The notes beneath the pieces are model-generated. The model searched no databases. It was not told where the DNA came from and was given only the letters and a program-made list of their open reading frames with translations. Shown in pieces: positions 11,072 through 23,136 of a stretch of 64,000 nucleotides of DNA (position 1 is the stretch's first letter; the number at the start of each line of letters is the position of its first letter). Source of the DNA: Monomorium pharaonis (Eukaryota; Arthropoda; Insecta; Hymenoptera; Formicidae); assembly GCF_013373865.1 (NCBI RefSeq), contig NC_050476.1, forward strand, positions 15,171,197 to 15,235,196. The letters run 5' to 3'. The translations under genes were made by a program, and so were the position numbers.

Positions 11072-12510
11072 TGGATTATCCGAATACTCCGATAACTTCG
11101 CAGGAAAGACAAATGAATGTAAAAATTGAACATATGCTATTGGAAATAAAAAATAATGAACAATTTCAATTTGAAGAGGAAGAAACTTTAGATTTTCACG
11201 ATGAGTTTGAGGTTCCAGAAGCCGAAAAAGTGGATTTATTAGAGGCGGATGAAGAGAAAATCTATTTTCCATAGAAGAAGTGATTTGCGATTCAGTTAAA
11301 GAAACAATATTAACTAACTATAAAAGGCAAGCTGTGGAATACCGGAAAAGCGATAAGACAAAACCAAGATCGCCTCAAGGAGTTAGGCAAAAATTTAAAA
11401 AAGTTACTTCAATATCACAATTACGACGATGGGAAAACTAAATCATTCAAGGTGGTAGTAGGCTAGAAAAATTAAAAACATTTCTGAATACACATTAGAT
11501 CATTTTAATGAAACACTTGAAAAAAAAATCATCATTCGTGACATTGACGTCGCTCGATGAGCTTCTCGAACACAAGATGTGCAAGCGCGCAAGCGGCGAT
11601 TCGAACTCAATCGCGCATGCGATTTGATTCACCGGAACGACTCAGCGCTGAGTCCGGAGTGCGTGGATCTCGTGAGCCTGATAATCACGAGCGGGTTTAG
11701 GCATGTAGTGAACTAAACGATGGATATTTTCACTGAAACGTCACTTTATTTCAGTCATAGCATACAATGACGGGTTTCCGTCGATCCAGAGTGAGAGTCT
11801 CACTGGATTAAATCAATCATCTAACCACTTCGCGTTTTCACTCAACTAACTCAATAATGTTCATGATAGTCGCCCGCAGTCCCACACCGCGGATTTTTTA
11901 TCGATTAGATTATGCGAGAAATGCACTCGAGAATTGGAGGATACGCGCTTCCGCCTTAACTTGCAGGGCGCGGAGACGGCGATCTGTACACCACAGATAT
12001 CGTAGGCCGACTCACTATCGCGACGCGGCATCCTGAACGCGAACGGGAGCATCATGCTCCTGCTCGGTCCAGGACACCCGGCGTACACGAGTGTCTCAGG
12101 GTGGATTTAGAAGGCGAGACCACGCGGACGCCACGAGCGAACGCGCGACACCCGAAAACACCGTGATCGAGTGTTCCCGCGCGAACACAAGAAAAAGAAA
12201 ATGCGGCGGACTTAAAGCTTCAGAAAGATGGGTACAAAGATTTAAAAAAACACATAATATTGTGTCTAAAAAAATAACAAAATTTGTTACAAAAGGGTCT
12301 CTACTATCAAAACCTAATTTAGAAAATAAATGCAATACATTTATTACAAATGTAAAATAGTACATATATTAATATGATGTGGAAAATATTTATAATTTGG
12401 ATCAGAGTGGATACAGTTAGAATTTAATTCTGGTCATACTTTAGCTCAAAAAAGTATTAAAAACGTAGAATCTGTAATACAGTCTATATCAGCAACCACC
12501 CATAGCTAAT
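11072..12510 (+). pseudogene. DDE transposase remnant with CENP-B/HTH-like region
   Basis: Remnant of a DNA-transposon protein, probably pogo/Tigger-like or a related CENP-B-type family; the exact family is uncertain. It begins after a splice-acceptor-like site with an acidic stretch (EEEETLDFHDEFEV). A helix-turn-helix-like part follows (RQKFKKVTSISQLRRWEN, about 11385-11440), then IIRDIDVA (about 11528). After an insertion (11577-12181) it resumes with LKASERWVQRFKKTHNI (about 12210) and SKKITKFVTKGSLL. A catalytic-region trace (ENIYNLDQSG, then SISATTHS near 12495) lies in shifted frames. Several stops and frameshifts make it dead. Confidence 0.6.
11577..12181. mobile_element. 605-bp insertion flanked by 10-bp duplication
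   Basis: The bases CGAACACAAG occur at 11567-11576 and again at 12182-12191. Removing the intervening DNA plus one repeat brings the two halves of the transposase remnant back together in the expected order. The insert is GC-richer than its host and has no obvious terminal inverted repeats or open gene. A 9-10-bp duplication would fit Mutator-type insertion, but without inverted ends the class is unknown. Confidence 0.65.
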
Positions 12511-12948
12511 ACAATTCAGCCTTGGCGGAGCGAAGGAAAATAGAGGACAGGGCCGAGTACGAGGAAAGTACCGCGGGGGCGTGAGACTCCCGACCTAAGC
12601 TGCGGAAAGAGCGGCACGGCAAAAAACTCGACGAAGCGTCACAGCGGAAAAATCGACAAGGCCAGCAACGGCGGAGGAAGGCCGCCAGGAAGGGAGGATT
12701 AATCTGATCGATCCCGACCAGAAAACCCGAAAATCGCCCAAATTGAAACGAAAAAATTAGTGCACGCACACACACCACAATAGAGAAGCGTTAAGCATGA
12801 TAGTTTTTGAGCAATGATCTAGAAGTAAAAGGGCAGAAAGCTGTAGAAAATCGAGAAAATTCACGGAGCGGTAACGAACACGTCATACTTACAACGCTCA
12901 CTTACGTGCGAGAAGAGAGAGTCCGAGTGAGAGAGAGAGTCCGAGTCC

Positions 12949-12952
<4 letters not shown>
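12511..12952. other. No gene recognised
   Basis: GC-rich, purine-biased stretch with short open frames but no family I can name. It may be the remains of another element. Confidence 0.35.
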
Positions 12953-13034
<82 letters not shown>

Positions 13035-13048
13035 ATTGATTGATTGAT
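12953..13048. repeat. (GA)n microsatellite joined to (TTGA)n
   Basis: About 78 bp of GA at 12953-13030 followed by TTGATTGATTGATTGA at 13032-13048. The tetranucleotide run is the 3' end of the minus-strand LINE next door, since such tails are usual for CR1- and RTE-like elements. Confidence 0.9.
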
Positions 13049-13094
13049 CTTTTATTAGCTTTCTCAGCTATTTTCAATACATATATATACAATT

Positions 13095-15933
13095 TTATGC
13101 TACATCATTAAAAACAAACTCTTTTAGCATTCGTTTAAACATTTCTAAACGATTACAATGTTTAACTTCGGGTGGTAATGCGCTATACATTAACACACCC
13201 TCAGAAAATAAACTTTTTTGCGCGCTTCTTGTTTTTCGAAATTCAATAACAATATCCCCTGTCTGCCTAGTTTCGCGTTCTCCCTCTACTATTCTAAGTC
13301 TATTACTAAATTGCTCCGGCATCATATTATTTAAAATTTTAAAAATAAATATGCACGTGTTGTAATACAGCCTTTGTCTTAAGGTCATAAATTGCAACGC
13401 TTGGTGCATACATTTAACTTTGGTACGTCTGTCACATTGCAATACGACTCTCATAGCTCTATTTTGCGCTTTTTGGAGCCTACTTAACTGTGTATCTCCC
13501 ATATCTAATAGTAGCGTCGCACAATACTCAAAGTGAGGTGCTACAATTGTTTTGTATATTGTACATCTAGTGTACGCCGAGATAAAGCTTCCTATTCTAT
13601 TTAAAAAACTTATTTTTTTTCCTATTTTCTTTAGCATGTAATCACAGTGATCGCTAAATCTAAGTCTATCATCAATAATTATGCCCAAGTACTTTATTAT
13701 TTCTACACGCTCAATCTCATTTCCATCCAAACATCTCACAGTAGTATTGCCTCTCAATTCTTTTCTTATCCCTCTAACTAACATATATTTTGTTTTCCCC
13801 GAATTCATCTTCAGTTTATTAATATTCATCCATTCCTCCACTACGTTAAATGCAATATTCAATTTCCTCTCTACTTCCGCACTACTCTCACCTGTTACAT
13901 ATATTAAGGTATCGTCCGCAAACATTTTTATATTACATATATCCGAGCAAACGTTAACAATATCATTCATATATATTATAAACAACAATGGGCCCAATAT
14001 CGAACCCTGTGGCACTCCGTATTCCGTAGTCATTATCTTAGACCATCTATCATTAAATTGAACTTGTTGCATTCTATCTTTTAAGTACGACCTAAACCAT
14101 TCTAGAACTGTTCCTGTAATATCATACTGGTATAATTTCTCTAATAATCTTTCTCTATCAATTGTCTCGAAAGCTCGTTTAAGATCTACAAAAATAACTC
14201 CTACTATTTGTCTTTCACTAATAATCAATTTCTATTCATCTATAACTGTTTGAATTACTGTTTCACACGAATAATTTTTTCTGAAGCCCGACTGATGTTC
14301 CGTTATAATATTATTACTTTCTAGGTAGACCTCAATTTGCTTTTTAACTATTATCTCTAGTACTTTTTCATATATTGGTAATATATTAATAGGCCTATAA
14401 TCACTTGCCCTCTTAGGTTTCTCTACTTTTGGTATTGGAATTATCATGGATGTTTTCCACTCTTTCAAAAAACAACCCTCACTCAATGACTTATTTATTA
14501 TATCACAATATTCCTCTCCAATGACACAAGACACCGTTTTTAATATATCGCTAGTTATTCCTTCTTCTGTGCTTTTCTATTTTGGTAATTCCCTAATAAT
14601 TATTTTTACTTGTACTGTCGTAATTGATTCAAATTTTTCTAGCTGTCCCTTCTTTTCAATACAATAAATAGTTCTCTTATTTGTGCTTGTTGTATAATTC
14701 TTATCTATAGATTTTATTATGTCTTTAATACTTTGTATATAATATAAGTTAAATTTATCAGCTATATCACACTCTATATTATTGTCTAATATTTCAAAAT
14801 CTATTTTTCCTACAACTTTCGCGCCTATTGGTCCTCCTCTAATAATTTCTTTTAATGATTTCCACATAGTTGTGGGATTGTTACTATTATGATCAATCAT
14901 ATTTTCATAATATTCTTTTTTCTTTATTCTAATTAAATTAACTACTGCATTTCTTTCTATTTTAAATTGTTGCCAGTTTTGTTCCGTGCTATCGTACAGT
15001 GCTTTTCTATAAGCCTCATCTCTTCTAGTCGCTAGCTCTTCTATTTCCTTCGAATACCATTTTTTCCCTTCCCATATTTTCGGTATTCTAAAAATTTTCT
15101 TAGGTGCTAAGATGTCTAGCGCATCTACAATACTATTAATTAAATTCTTTGCCCTTACATTAATATCTGACTCATTAATATCTAAATCATATCTTTTTTC
15201 TAAATTACTCTCCACTAGCTTAATAAACTCATCTGCATTATATCTACTATAATCCCTGCCACTGAATTCTTTATATTTATTTACAGTCTTGTTCGTATTT
15301 ATCACGACTTTTATCCACGCATGATCCGTTATCTTAGGTTCGTACTTGACTTCTACATTTATATCTTTATTCGCAAAAACTAGATCTATAATTGTTTTAC
15401 TATTTTCGGTAACTCTCGTTGGTTTATCCACATATTGCTTCATACCTAGACTTTGCATAGTCGTTAGTAGTTTATTTGTATAATAAGAGTCTGTCATACA
15501 ATCTATATTAAAGTCTCTTAATATTATACACTCTTCTTTTATCCGTTAATTCTTCTACTATCTCCTCTAAGAATCCTATAAACTCTCCATGTGACGCACT
15601 TGGTGAATGATATATTACCATTAACACTCCTTTAAATAATTTCTCTTTCACTTCTATTGCAACGCACCAAACAATCCTTTCTAATTTTTTCAATACTACT
15701 ATTTCATACTTGATATCATCTTTTACATACAGAGCAACCCCCCCTGTATTCCTATTTTCCGCGTCGCATCTAACCACACTGTATCCCGGTATACTTATTT
15801 CACTGTCTTCAATTTCCGCAATTAGTCTTGACTCCAACAATGCAATAACTGCCGGATTTAATTTCTTCATAATCTGATGCTGTATCTCGTCCTTATGTGC
15901 CATTAAACTTTGCGCATTTGTATACAGTATATG
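13095..15933 (-). pseudogene. LINE ORF2: endonuclease-reverse transcriptase, broken
   Basis: Starts near ILYTNAQSL (about 15933), the usual first motif of the APE endonuclease; RDFNID (about 15520) is another. RT motifs follow: SGFRKNYSCETVI (about 14280), FVDLKRAFETIDRERL (about 14190), YGVPQGSILGPLLF (about 14010) and the active site FADDTLIYV (about 13910). The thumb and tail run to a stop at 13095. A frameshift lies near 15500-15510 and in-frame stops at 14577-14579 and 14232-14234. The enzyme would nick DNA and prime reverse transcription; this copy cannot make it whole. Confidence 0.88.
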
Positions 15934-15954
15934 TTCCTCTTCCTTCTGTGATTG

Positions 15955-16638
15955 CTATTTTGCATCCTCCCAGCCGGCCCTTCTCTTTTCCTCTTGTAGA
16001 ACTCTTTTGAACGTCGGACATTCCGGACTCAATGCATCATGGTCATCTTTTATCTTCAAGTTATACGTTTGGTTTTTATACATACAATTTACACATTTCT
16101 TCTCATTTGTTGTACACTCATTTGATTTGTGATTACCTGCACATTTATGGCATGCTTCATTTCGCGTACAGTATTTCGCAAAATGGTGATAGCCCCAGCA
16201 TTTAAAGCATCTCTTAACACTAATATGATTAAATACAGGACATCTTTTCCATCCTATATTTACTTTTCCTTGGCTCAACATTAATTCATGTGTTTTTTCA
16301 TCTAGTTCAATTATTATGGCGCCTTCTGTTTTACCTCTTCTGTTAGGTTGAGTTTTTAATCTTTTCACTATTCTCATATTATTTTCTTCTTGCGTTCCAA
16401 GTTTATTTTGCTTTTTAATTGAATCAATTAATTCTTTATCACTCAAGTTCCATTCTTCTTCGTCAATATAAACAATTTTTACTTTCGGCTTTATCTGTAA
16501 TGACTCAGTAACTTTAAATTCATCACCCAGCTTGCTTTGCACTGTAGTTTTCAATTTTGCCATTTCTTCTCCATTCTCACATCCCAAGATGACTGTACCA
16601 TTGTTTCCTTTCCTTATTTTCGTTACTCCCATTTCCAT
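15955..16638 (-). pseudogene. LINE ORF1, C-terminal part with zinc knuckles
   Basis: 227 codons. An RNA-recognition-like region (residues about 1-130) precedes three gag-type Cys/His motifs: CFKCWGYHHFAKYC, CHKCAGNHKSNEC and CVNCMY (residues about 160-205). These bind nucleic acid in LINE and retroviral gag-like proteins. It ends at 15955 with a TAG. The endonuclease frame follows in the same register about 20 bases on, as is common at LINE ORF1/ORF2 junctions. Confidence 0.75.
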
Positions 16639-16643
16639 ATTCT

Positions 16644-17234
16644 TTATATTTTCTTTTTTATTAACATACCCGTATCAACATTTTCTTGCTGAACCTTAGG
16701 TTTAACAATTATAACATTTTCTTTCTTCTTTTTTTTAACTATCTCACTATAACTCTTCTGTGCTCCTCTTGATGAATTACTAGGTCCAGTGGACAGCATC
16801 CTTTTTACTTCTTCTAGCTCTCCTTTGATATTCTTTAACTCATGCTGGATAATTTCCTTTATCATCACTTTAATTTCCTTCTTACATATAGTCTCGTCTT
16901 TTATTTCTTTTATTGTTCTTATGAGCCAATCAATTTTTAGGTCCATATTTGCCGATCCACCCGTGCTTGTGCTTGGTCTTCCAGATGCTCCTGCCAATCC
17001 GAGCCTATCTCTGTTGCTACTTGCCGTTTTCTTTACTTCTCCAATTTCATTCTTTATCCCAAAGAGGCCCTGGCACGGTACTAGTTCATTATTTCTATCA
17101 TAAATTTTGTGTTTACTAACACAGCCTGGATGGTAAAACAGTTTAACGCATGATTTGCATTGTACTACTTTAGTTTTAATAGCCTTCTTGAATGCCGAAC
17201 ATCGATATTCGGTGTCCTCTTCTATCGTCGACAT
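16644..17234 (-). pseudogene. LINE ORF1, N-terminal part with PHD-like finger
   Basis: 196 codons starting MSTIEEDTEYRC. It has the Cys/His spacing of a PHD-type finger near the start: CSAF, CKSCVKLFYHPGC and a later C. A charged, Lys-rich coiled region (residues about 90-195) follows. PHD-like fingers in ORF1 are known from CR1-group LINEs. The frame ends in a Lys-run at 16644, and the next part of ORF1 lies in another frame six bases away, so a frameshift in an A-rich stretch split it. Confidence 0.7.
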
Positions 17235-17416
17235 TTGTGTTCCGCCGCTGTCGATTCGCTACACGTCAGCAGATTCCATACACGTCAGTGCTTGTCACAA
17301 CGTCGTTGATACACATGATTATAGAAATATAATTCAGCTATTCACAGATCTGCCTTTCCCGGCTAAATAATGATTCCTGTTGTCACCGGTCTATAGAACT
17401 ATCACCACACTAATTT

Positions 17417-18298
17417 ACCAGAAATACGTTGGCGCTGCAAGTCCATATTTAAGAAAAAAAAAAAACTTAAACAATTGCTCCTTCATTGCTCCATCAGAAT
17501 CCACAATTGCTCCTTTTTTAAAATTAATACTTTTCGAAATATTAACAAAAAACGTAAAAATTTTTATTTTTAATAAAAAACCTATTTATAATAGCTGTAT
17601 GGAAAAAAGGAAAGTATAAAACGATTGCTCCTTCATTGCTCCATCAGAATCTGCAATTGCTCCCCTTTTAAAATTAATATTTTTCTAAATATTTACAAAA
17701 AATAGTAAAATTTTTTATTTATAATAAAAAACATATTTATAATAGCTTTGTGCAACTAAATACAACATAAAACAATTGCTCCTTCATTGCTTCGCATTGC
17801 TCTATAATTATTTTCATGATTTATTGCATTTATATTAAAAAATTAACAAATTATTAATTTCACAAGTGACGCCGCCGCCACCTATCGGCGGCCTACCGTA
17901 ACTGCTTCGCTCGGCAACCGATGGCGGAAATATTCAAACGTTATTGTTTATAACATTGACATTTTCTATTGCTTTTGTTGATAGAACGATTGCTCCTCGC
18001 TTGTTCTGTAGTGATGTTCAATCGCTCCACTCGTATAATTAATTTTCTTTAATATTTTAGCAATAAACCATTCCTTTTTTTTAAACAAACGTATTTCCTG
18101 CCGTCCCCTGCGAGTAAATTCAACATAAAACGATTGCTCATTTGTTGCTTAGCGTTGCTCCATGATTACTTTCTACATATGGTTTCTAGTAACAATATAA
18201 TATATTATGATACAAATGCATATGAAAATGCGTGAAAGTATAAGGATCTTGTTAATCTTTAGCATGGAAAGTCGCAAACCCATGTGGTGCAGAGAATG

Positions 18299-18334
<36 letters not shown>

Positions 18335-18531
18335 GGGAGGTGCAAGGGGGGCCTTTGGCCCCCCTCCCGCACCCACCCCGTCCAAGTCGCTAACCCATGT
18401 GGACTTTACTTTGCTTGCAATGTACATTGGCAACCCATGTATATGGCAAGCAAAGTAAAGTCCACATGGGTTAGCGACTTGGACGGGGTGGGTGCGAGAG
18501 GGGGGCCGAAGGCCCCCCTTGCATCCCCCCC

Positions 18532-18567
<36 letters not shown>

Positions 18568-19564
18568 CATTTTCTGCACCACATGGGTTTGCGACTTTCC
18601 ATGCTAAAGATTAACAAGATCCTTATACTTTCACGCATTTTCATATGCATTTGTATCATAATATATTATATTGTGACTAGAAACCATATGTAGAAAGTAA
18701 TCATGGAGCAACGCTAAGCAACAAAGGAGCAGGAGACTGTAGGAAATACGTTTGTTTAAGAAAACGAATGGTTTATTGCTAAAATATTAAAGAAAATTAA
18801 TTATACGAGTGGAGCGATTGAATGTCACTACAGAGCAAGCGAGGAGCAATCGTTCTATCAACAAAAGCAATAAAAAATGTCAATGTTATAAACAATAACG
18901 TTTGAATATTTCCGCCATCGGTTGCCGAGCGAAGCAGTTACGGTAGGCCGCCAATAGGTAGCGGCGGCGTCACTTGTGAAATTAATAATTTGTTAATTTT
19001 TCAATATAAATGCAATAAATCATGAAAATAATTATAGAGCAATGCGAAGAAATAAAGGAGCAATTGTTTTATGCTGTATTTAGTTGCACAAAGCTATTAT
19101 AAATATGTTTTTTATTATAAATAAAAAATTTTACCATTTTTTGTAAATATTTAGAAAAATATTAATTTTAAAAGGGGAGCAATTGCAGATTCTGATGGAG
19201 CAATGAAGGAGCAATCGTTTTATACTTTCCTTTTTTCCATACAGCTATTATAAATAGGTTTTTTATTAAAAATAAAAATTTTTACGTTTTTTGTTAATAT
19301 TTCGAAAAGTATTAAAAAAGGAGCAATTGTGGATTCTGATAAAGCAATAAAGGAGCAATCGTTTTATACTTTCCTTTTTTTCATACAGCTATTATAAATA
19401 GGTTTTTTATTAAAAATAAAAAATTTTACGTTTTTTGTTAATATTTCGAAAAGTATTAATTTTAAAAGGGGAGCAATTGTAGATTATGATGAAGCAATGA
19501 AGGAGCAATCGTTTAAGTTTTTTTTTTCTTAAATATGGACTTGCATCGCCAACGTATTTCTGGT
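17417..19564. mobile_element. Foldback element, 2148 bp, 9-bp TSD
   Basis: A near-complete palindrome centred near 18435. Ends are ACCAGAAATACGTTGGCG at 17417 and its complement ending at 19564. They are flanked by CACTAATTT at 17408-17416 and 19565-19573, a 9-bp target duplication as in Mutator/foldback elements. Each arm carries tandem units built on GGAGCAATCG / TTAATATTTCGAAAAGTATTAA words (three in the right arm, two in the left). Each arm also has one (CA)n/(TG)n core bounded by GTCGCAAACCCATGTGG and AAGTCGCTAACCCATGTGG. No coding gene. Confidence 0.88.
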
Positions 19565-19656
19565 CACTAATTTTATACTTTTCTACTGCTCTCTTTTCTT
19601 CTCAAAACACACTATAAAGACAGAGCGATGTTCGACACGTCTACTCCATTCCAGAC

Positions 19657-19658
<2 letters not shown>

Positions 19659-19722
<64 letters not shown>
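19659..19722. repeat. (AG)n microsatellite
   Basis: 64 bp of uninterrupted AG, just outside the right end of the foldback element. Confidence 0.97.
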
Positions 19723-19727
<5 letters not shown>

Positions 19728-21192
19728 TAGAAAAGAGTAACGAAAGCGATAATAGTTAAAAGTGTTTTTTGTTGTTGCTGTTTTTTAGCTTGTTTCTTTT
19801 TCGTTTTTTTTGCTTATTATTCTTACTTCATATATTATTATTTTTAAATATAAAACAAGAGGAAATGGAAGTCCCAGCAGAAAGAAGGTGTGTGTGCGTG
19901 CGACGCGAGGTGTGGGTACCTGAGTGCTCACATGCGCTTATACAGAGTAGAATTTAAGATCATAGGCTAAACTAATTTAGATGTATATAAAGCACGATAT
20001 AGGTTAAGGTTAGATCTAAGATAACATAAAGAATGTTAAGATTGTAAAAATTGATCCCAAGAGGGACATAAATAAATTATCTGTCTATCTAAAAATATAC
20101 CCAGAACAGACAGTTTTTGAATATGATGAAACTAAGAAAATAGCGCATTACTTCTAGCGCGACGCTTATAGCACAAAATTATCACCTCGTTTTGCCAATA
20201 ATTGGAATGGTGGAACATATATATTATTATATATGAATGAATTCTGCTTTTAATGCTCTTTAATTTTTGTCCTCATAAAATTTTCATTATTTTGCAAAAA
20301 GGGGTGAAAGTAAGGGTAAATTAAAAAATTCTAAATTTTTGAAAAATATAAATATACCATTATAAAAAGTATAAAAATGCCATAAAATTTTTGTATAGAA
20401 CATTTTTTATAAACTTTATATTTTCAAACATATTTGTAAAAAACGAAAAAATGCGTTATTTCGAGGAATAGTTTCAATTCCTAAACGTCGAAGTATGCAA
20501 CTAAAAAACATGGGTCTAATATTGCTTTATGATCTACAACAAATTCCAAGCTCATTAAAGGTCGGCAAAAAAATACTTCCGAACGTTCTCTTGTTAGATA
20601 GCACTTGCTGTCTAAATAAACGGACTCTGGCCTGTCAGTAGAATCCAGAGAAACTCCCTACCAATAGGATGAAAAGCAATGCATATAAGCACCGTAGAAA
20701 GAGAACAAGCGGGTTATTGTAAGTTAAAAGAGCAATCGGTACGTGTTGACTTATTTTAACGAATTATTATACTTAATTATTTATTATTTATTAAACGGGT
20801 TTATTATACTTCGTCACTTTAATATTTTTTGTTACACCGCGAGACAAAATATCAGCTTGTAAAAGACGAAGTATCAGCTTGTATAAGTGTTTGAATCAAA
20901 TAATATATGTATATCTTTTCTACAACTCTCGGCGTTATTACTGAGCAACCTGATTCCGAAAAGACTCCGGCAGCGATTTTGTGTCCTGTAACAAGGAACA
21001 CAACGAGGATTTTCAGGATTATAGAAGCATTAGTAAATACTTTTTAGTCTGATGCTTTATTTATTGTCTTTTAAAATCTGATTCCGAAATCCAATGTTAT
21101 CATATTATATTAGAAAAACGTCGACAGCTTATTGATGATTATGAATCAAGTAAATTCTAACGAATTTCACCTGATTCGCCTTTATCAAATTT
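19723..21192. other. No gene; possible element fragments
   Basis: 19880-20095 ends in AATTGATCCC, AATAAATTATC and TGTCTATCTA, which resembles a LINE 3' end but has no coding support. 20591-20835 has TGTTAG…TTACA ends, a TATA-like TGCATATAAGC and A-rich signals like an LTR, but no target duplication. The rest is AT-rich with nothing recognisable. Confidence 0.35.
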
Positions 21193-22121
21193 GGGAGTGA
21201 TTCAATGACAGTACAATTGGACACGTTGCAATTGCACACTGTGCTATTGGACACATGAAGTTGCACACGTTCAATTGGACACGTTGCATTTGCGCACAGT
21301 TGCTTTTGGACACAACATAATTTGTAAAATTTTTAACACATGCACACATGCATGTGAAATTTGTTATTAACTTTGTTAATTAAACATTTGTTACATTGAA
21401 CACAGTTCGTTTGCACACAGTTCGTTTGCACACAGTTTTTTTCCGCACAGTTCTTTTGCGCACAATCAAGCGGATCGAGATATTCTCGCTAACCCATGTA
21501 TGGTCGTGAACAAAAATGTTGTCTGACTTTTTGTGATAAGTTTTGGAACTCACCTCATCATGTGTATATATTTATGTTATTACATTCTCATTACAGGTAT
21601 TTGCGGTAACGCATTATTAGAGCAGCAAAATCATGCATAAAAATCATGTATATGTATATTAATAAAGTAAGAATGTAATAACATAAATATATACACATGA
21701 TAAAGTGGGTTCCAAAACTTATCACAAAAAGTCAGACAACTTTTTTGTCCACGACATATATTGTATTAAAAATCTGTAAACACATGTAAACTTTACTGTG
21801 TTTGCAATGTACATGGATTAGCGACTTGGACGGGGTGGATGCGGGCCAAAGGCTCCTCTTGCACCGTGTGTGTGGAACTGTGCGCAAATGCACTGTGTTT
21901 AATGTAACAAATATTTAGTTAACAAAGTTACTAACAAATTTCACATGCATGTGTGCATGTGTGTGTTAAAAATTTTACAAAAGTATGTGTTGTGTAAAAA
22001 AGCTACTGTGCGCAACGTGTTCAATCGAACGGTGTGCAACTTTATGTGTCCAATAGCACGATGTGCAATTGCAACGTGTCTAATTGTACTGTGCGCAAAT
22101 AAAGGCTTCTCATTAACTTTT
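21193..22121. mobile_element. Palindromic element with GGACAC/GCACAC word arrays
   Basis: About 929 bp. The left arm (21193-21480) is an array of short words such as TTGGACACGTTGCA and TTTGCACACAGTT. The right arm (21870-22121) carries their complements. Inside, a second inverted repeat pairs about 21500-21590 with 21668-21760 (TTGTCTGACTTTTTGTGATAAG and its complement). A degenerate copy of the shared core (TTAGCGACTTGGACGGGGTG, then GTGTGTGTGG) lies at 21823-21873. The outer boundaries are approximate; I did not find a clean target duplication. Related to the elements at 30.9 and 34.3 kb. Confidence 0.65.
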
Positions 22122-22755
22122 ACTTATATCCACCGATATCATTTATATTTAATTAGCAGTATTATAGAAATCAAATATCTCCCTTCTTTGTCGGAACCAG
22201 GACCACGAACGAGGGAAAAAGGTTTGTGAGAAAGATTTGAAATAAATCAAGCAATAAAATATAATAAAGGGGTTCTTTATCATGTCAGCCGATATTCTCA
22301 AGTTGGTCAGACAATTTCATGGTACTGCCTTAAGCGGGGCGATTTGAGAGGCAAAAGCTAGGCTCGAGAAACAATTCTTTATCTGCTTTCGTTTACTTGG
22401 CGTAATTTTAAGGTCGATTTTTAAATTCTAAAAATACGAAGAAAGACACAGGAAATTCGCGTTCATTTTGCGATCCCCAAATCGCCTAAAAGACATATCA
22501 TTTTATTATGAAAAATAATACGTCAGCTAGGGATGCAGAACGTATAGGCAATCTACTTCATTGATATGTTTAAAACAGTTATCGGTCGTAGAATTAATTT
22601 ACTATTATTGTATAACATTTTTTTGTTGAGAAGAAATGTTTATAGAGAAATTTATGAGTAAAATATTTTTTTAGTGTGTGCGCGTGCGCACATGAAAAAA
22701 CACACACACGCACACACATTGATACTATCAAATATATATTACAAAAATAACATAC
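22122..22755. other. Probable intron of the SLC13 gene
   Basis: AT-rich, with a (GT)/(CA) rich patch at 22675-22720. No exon recognised. It lies downstream of the transporter exon on the minus strand. Confidence 0.4.
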
Positions 22756-23136
22756 TTGTTCCAATTCACGCAAAACGGCGAATATTATGGGCACCATCAT
22801 AGCGGTAGCGGCGGTATTTGACACCCACATGGATATAAAGGTTGTGACTACACATAGGCCACCGAGTAATTTTGCATGACTGCAGCCAACCGTCTTCATG
22901 ACACCAAGAGCAATTCTAAGATGAAGATTGCTGTGCTCAATGGCAATAGCGAGGATCAGACCACCAATGAACACCATTATTGTGTCGTTAATGTAACAGG
23001 CGCATGTATCCGCCGTACTTAATATACCCAAAGCTGGGAACATGACCACCGGGATGAGAGATGTTATTGCTATAGGAAAGCAATCAGTCACCCAGTAACC
23101 ACTCATCAGCAATATAACATAAGCACACCTAACTTC
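22756..23136 (-). CDS. Internal exon of an SLC13 (Indy-like) carboxylate transporter
   Basis: A 381-bp, 127-codon exon, phase 0 at both ends, bounded by a good acceptor (TTTTACAG before 23136) and donor (GTATGT from 22755). SLC13 proteins are plasma-membrane sodium/dicarboxylate or citrate transporters; Drosophila Indy is one. The exon encodes family-typical segments: GYWVTDCFPIAITSLIPVV, then CACYINDTIMVFIGGLILA, AIEHSNLHLRIAL and SMWVSNTAATAMMVPI. The last is the SNT motif, part of the sodium/substrate site. No stops or frameshifts. Other exons must lie outside the window or beyond the transposons; I could not find them here. This is the clearest host gene fragment in the window. Confidence 0.92.

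Larger units (their letters stand above)
13032..17260 (-). mobile_element. Non-LTR retrotransposon (LINE), CR1/jockey-like, inactive
   Basis: About 4.2 kb on the minus strand with a PHD-like plus zinc-knuckle ORF1, an apurinic endonuclease and a reverse transcriptase, ending in a TCAA-repeat tail. Lesions: one frameshift inside ORF1, one inside the endonuclease, and two in-frame stops between endonuclease and RT. Clade assignment beyond the jockey/CR1 group is uncertain. The 5' edge is only approximate; I found no clear target duplication. Confidence 0.85.

Noticed and set aside
12807..13043. Arg-Glu repeat protein on the plus strand
   Set aside because: It is a translation of the (GA)n microsatellite next to the LINE tail.
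20591..20835. Candidate solo LTR (TGTTAG…TTACA)
   Set aside because: No target duplication and no matching inverted ends; kept only as a note.
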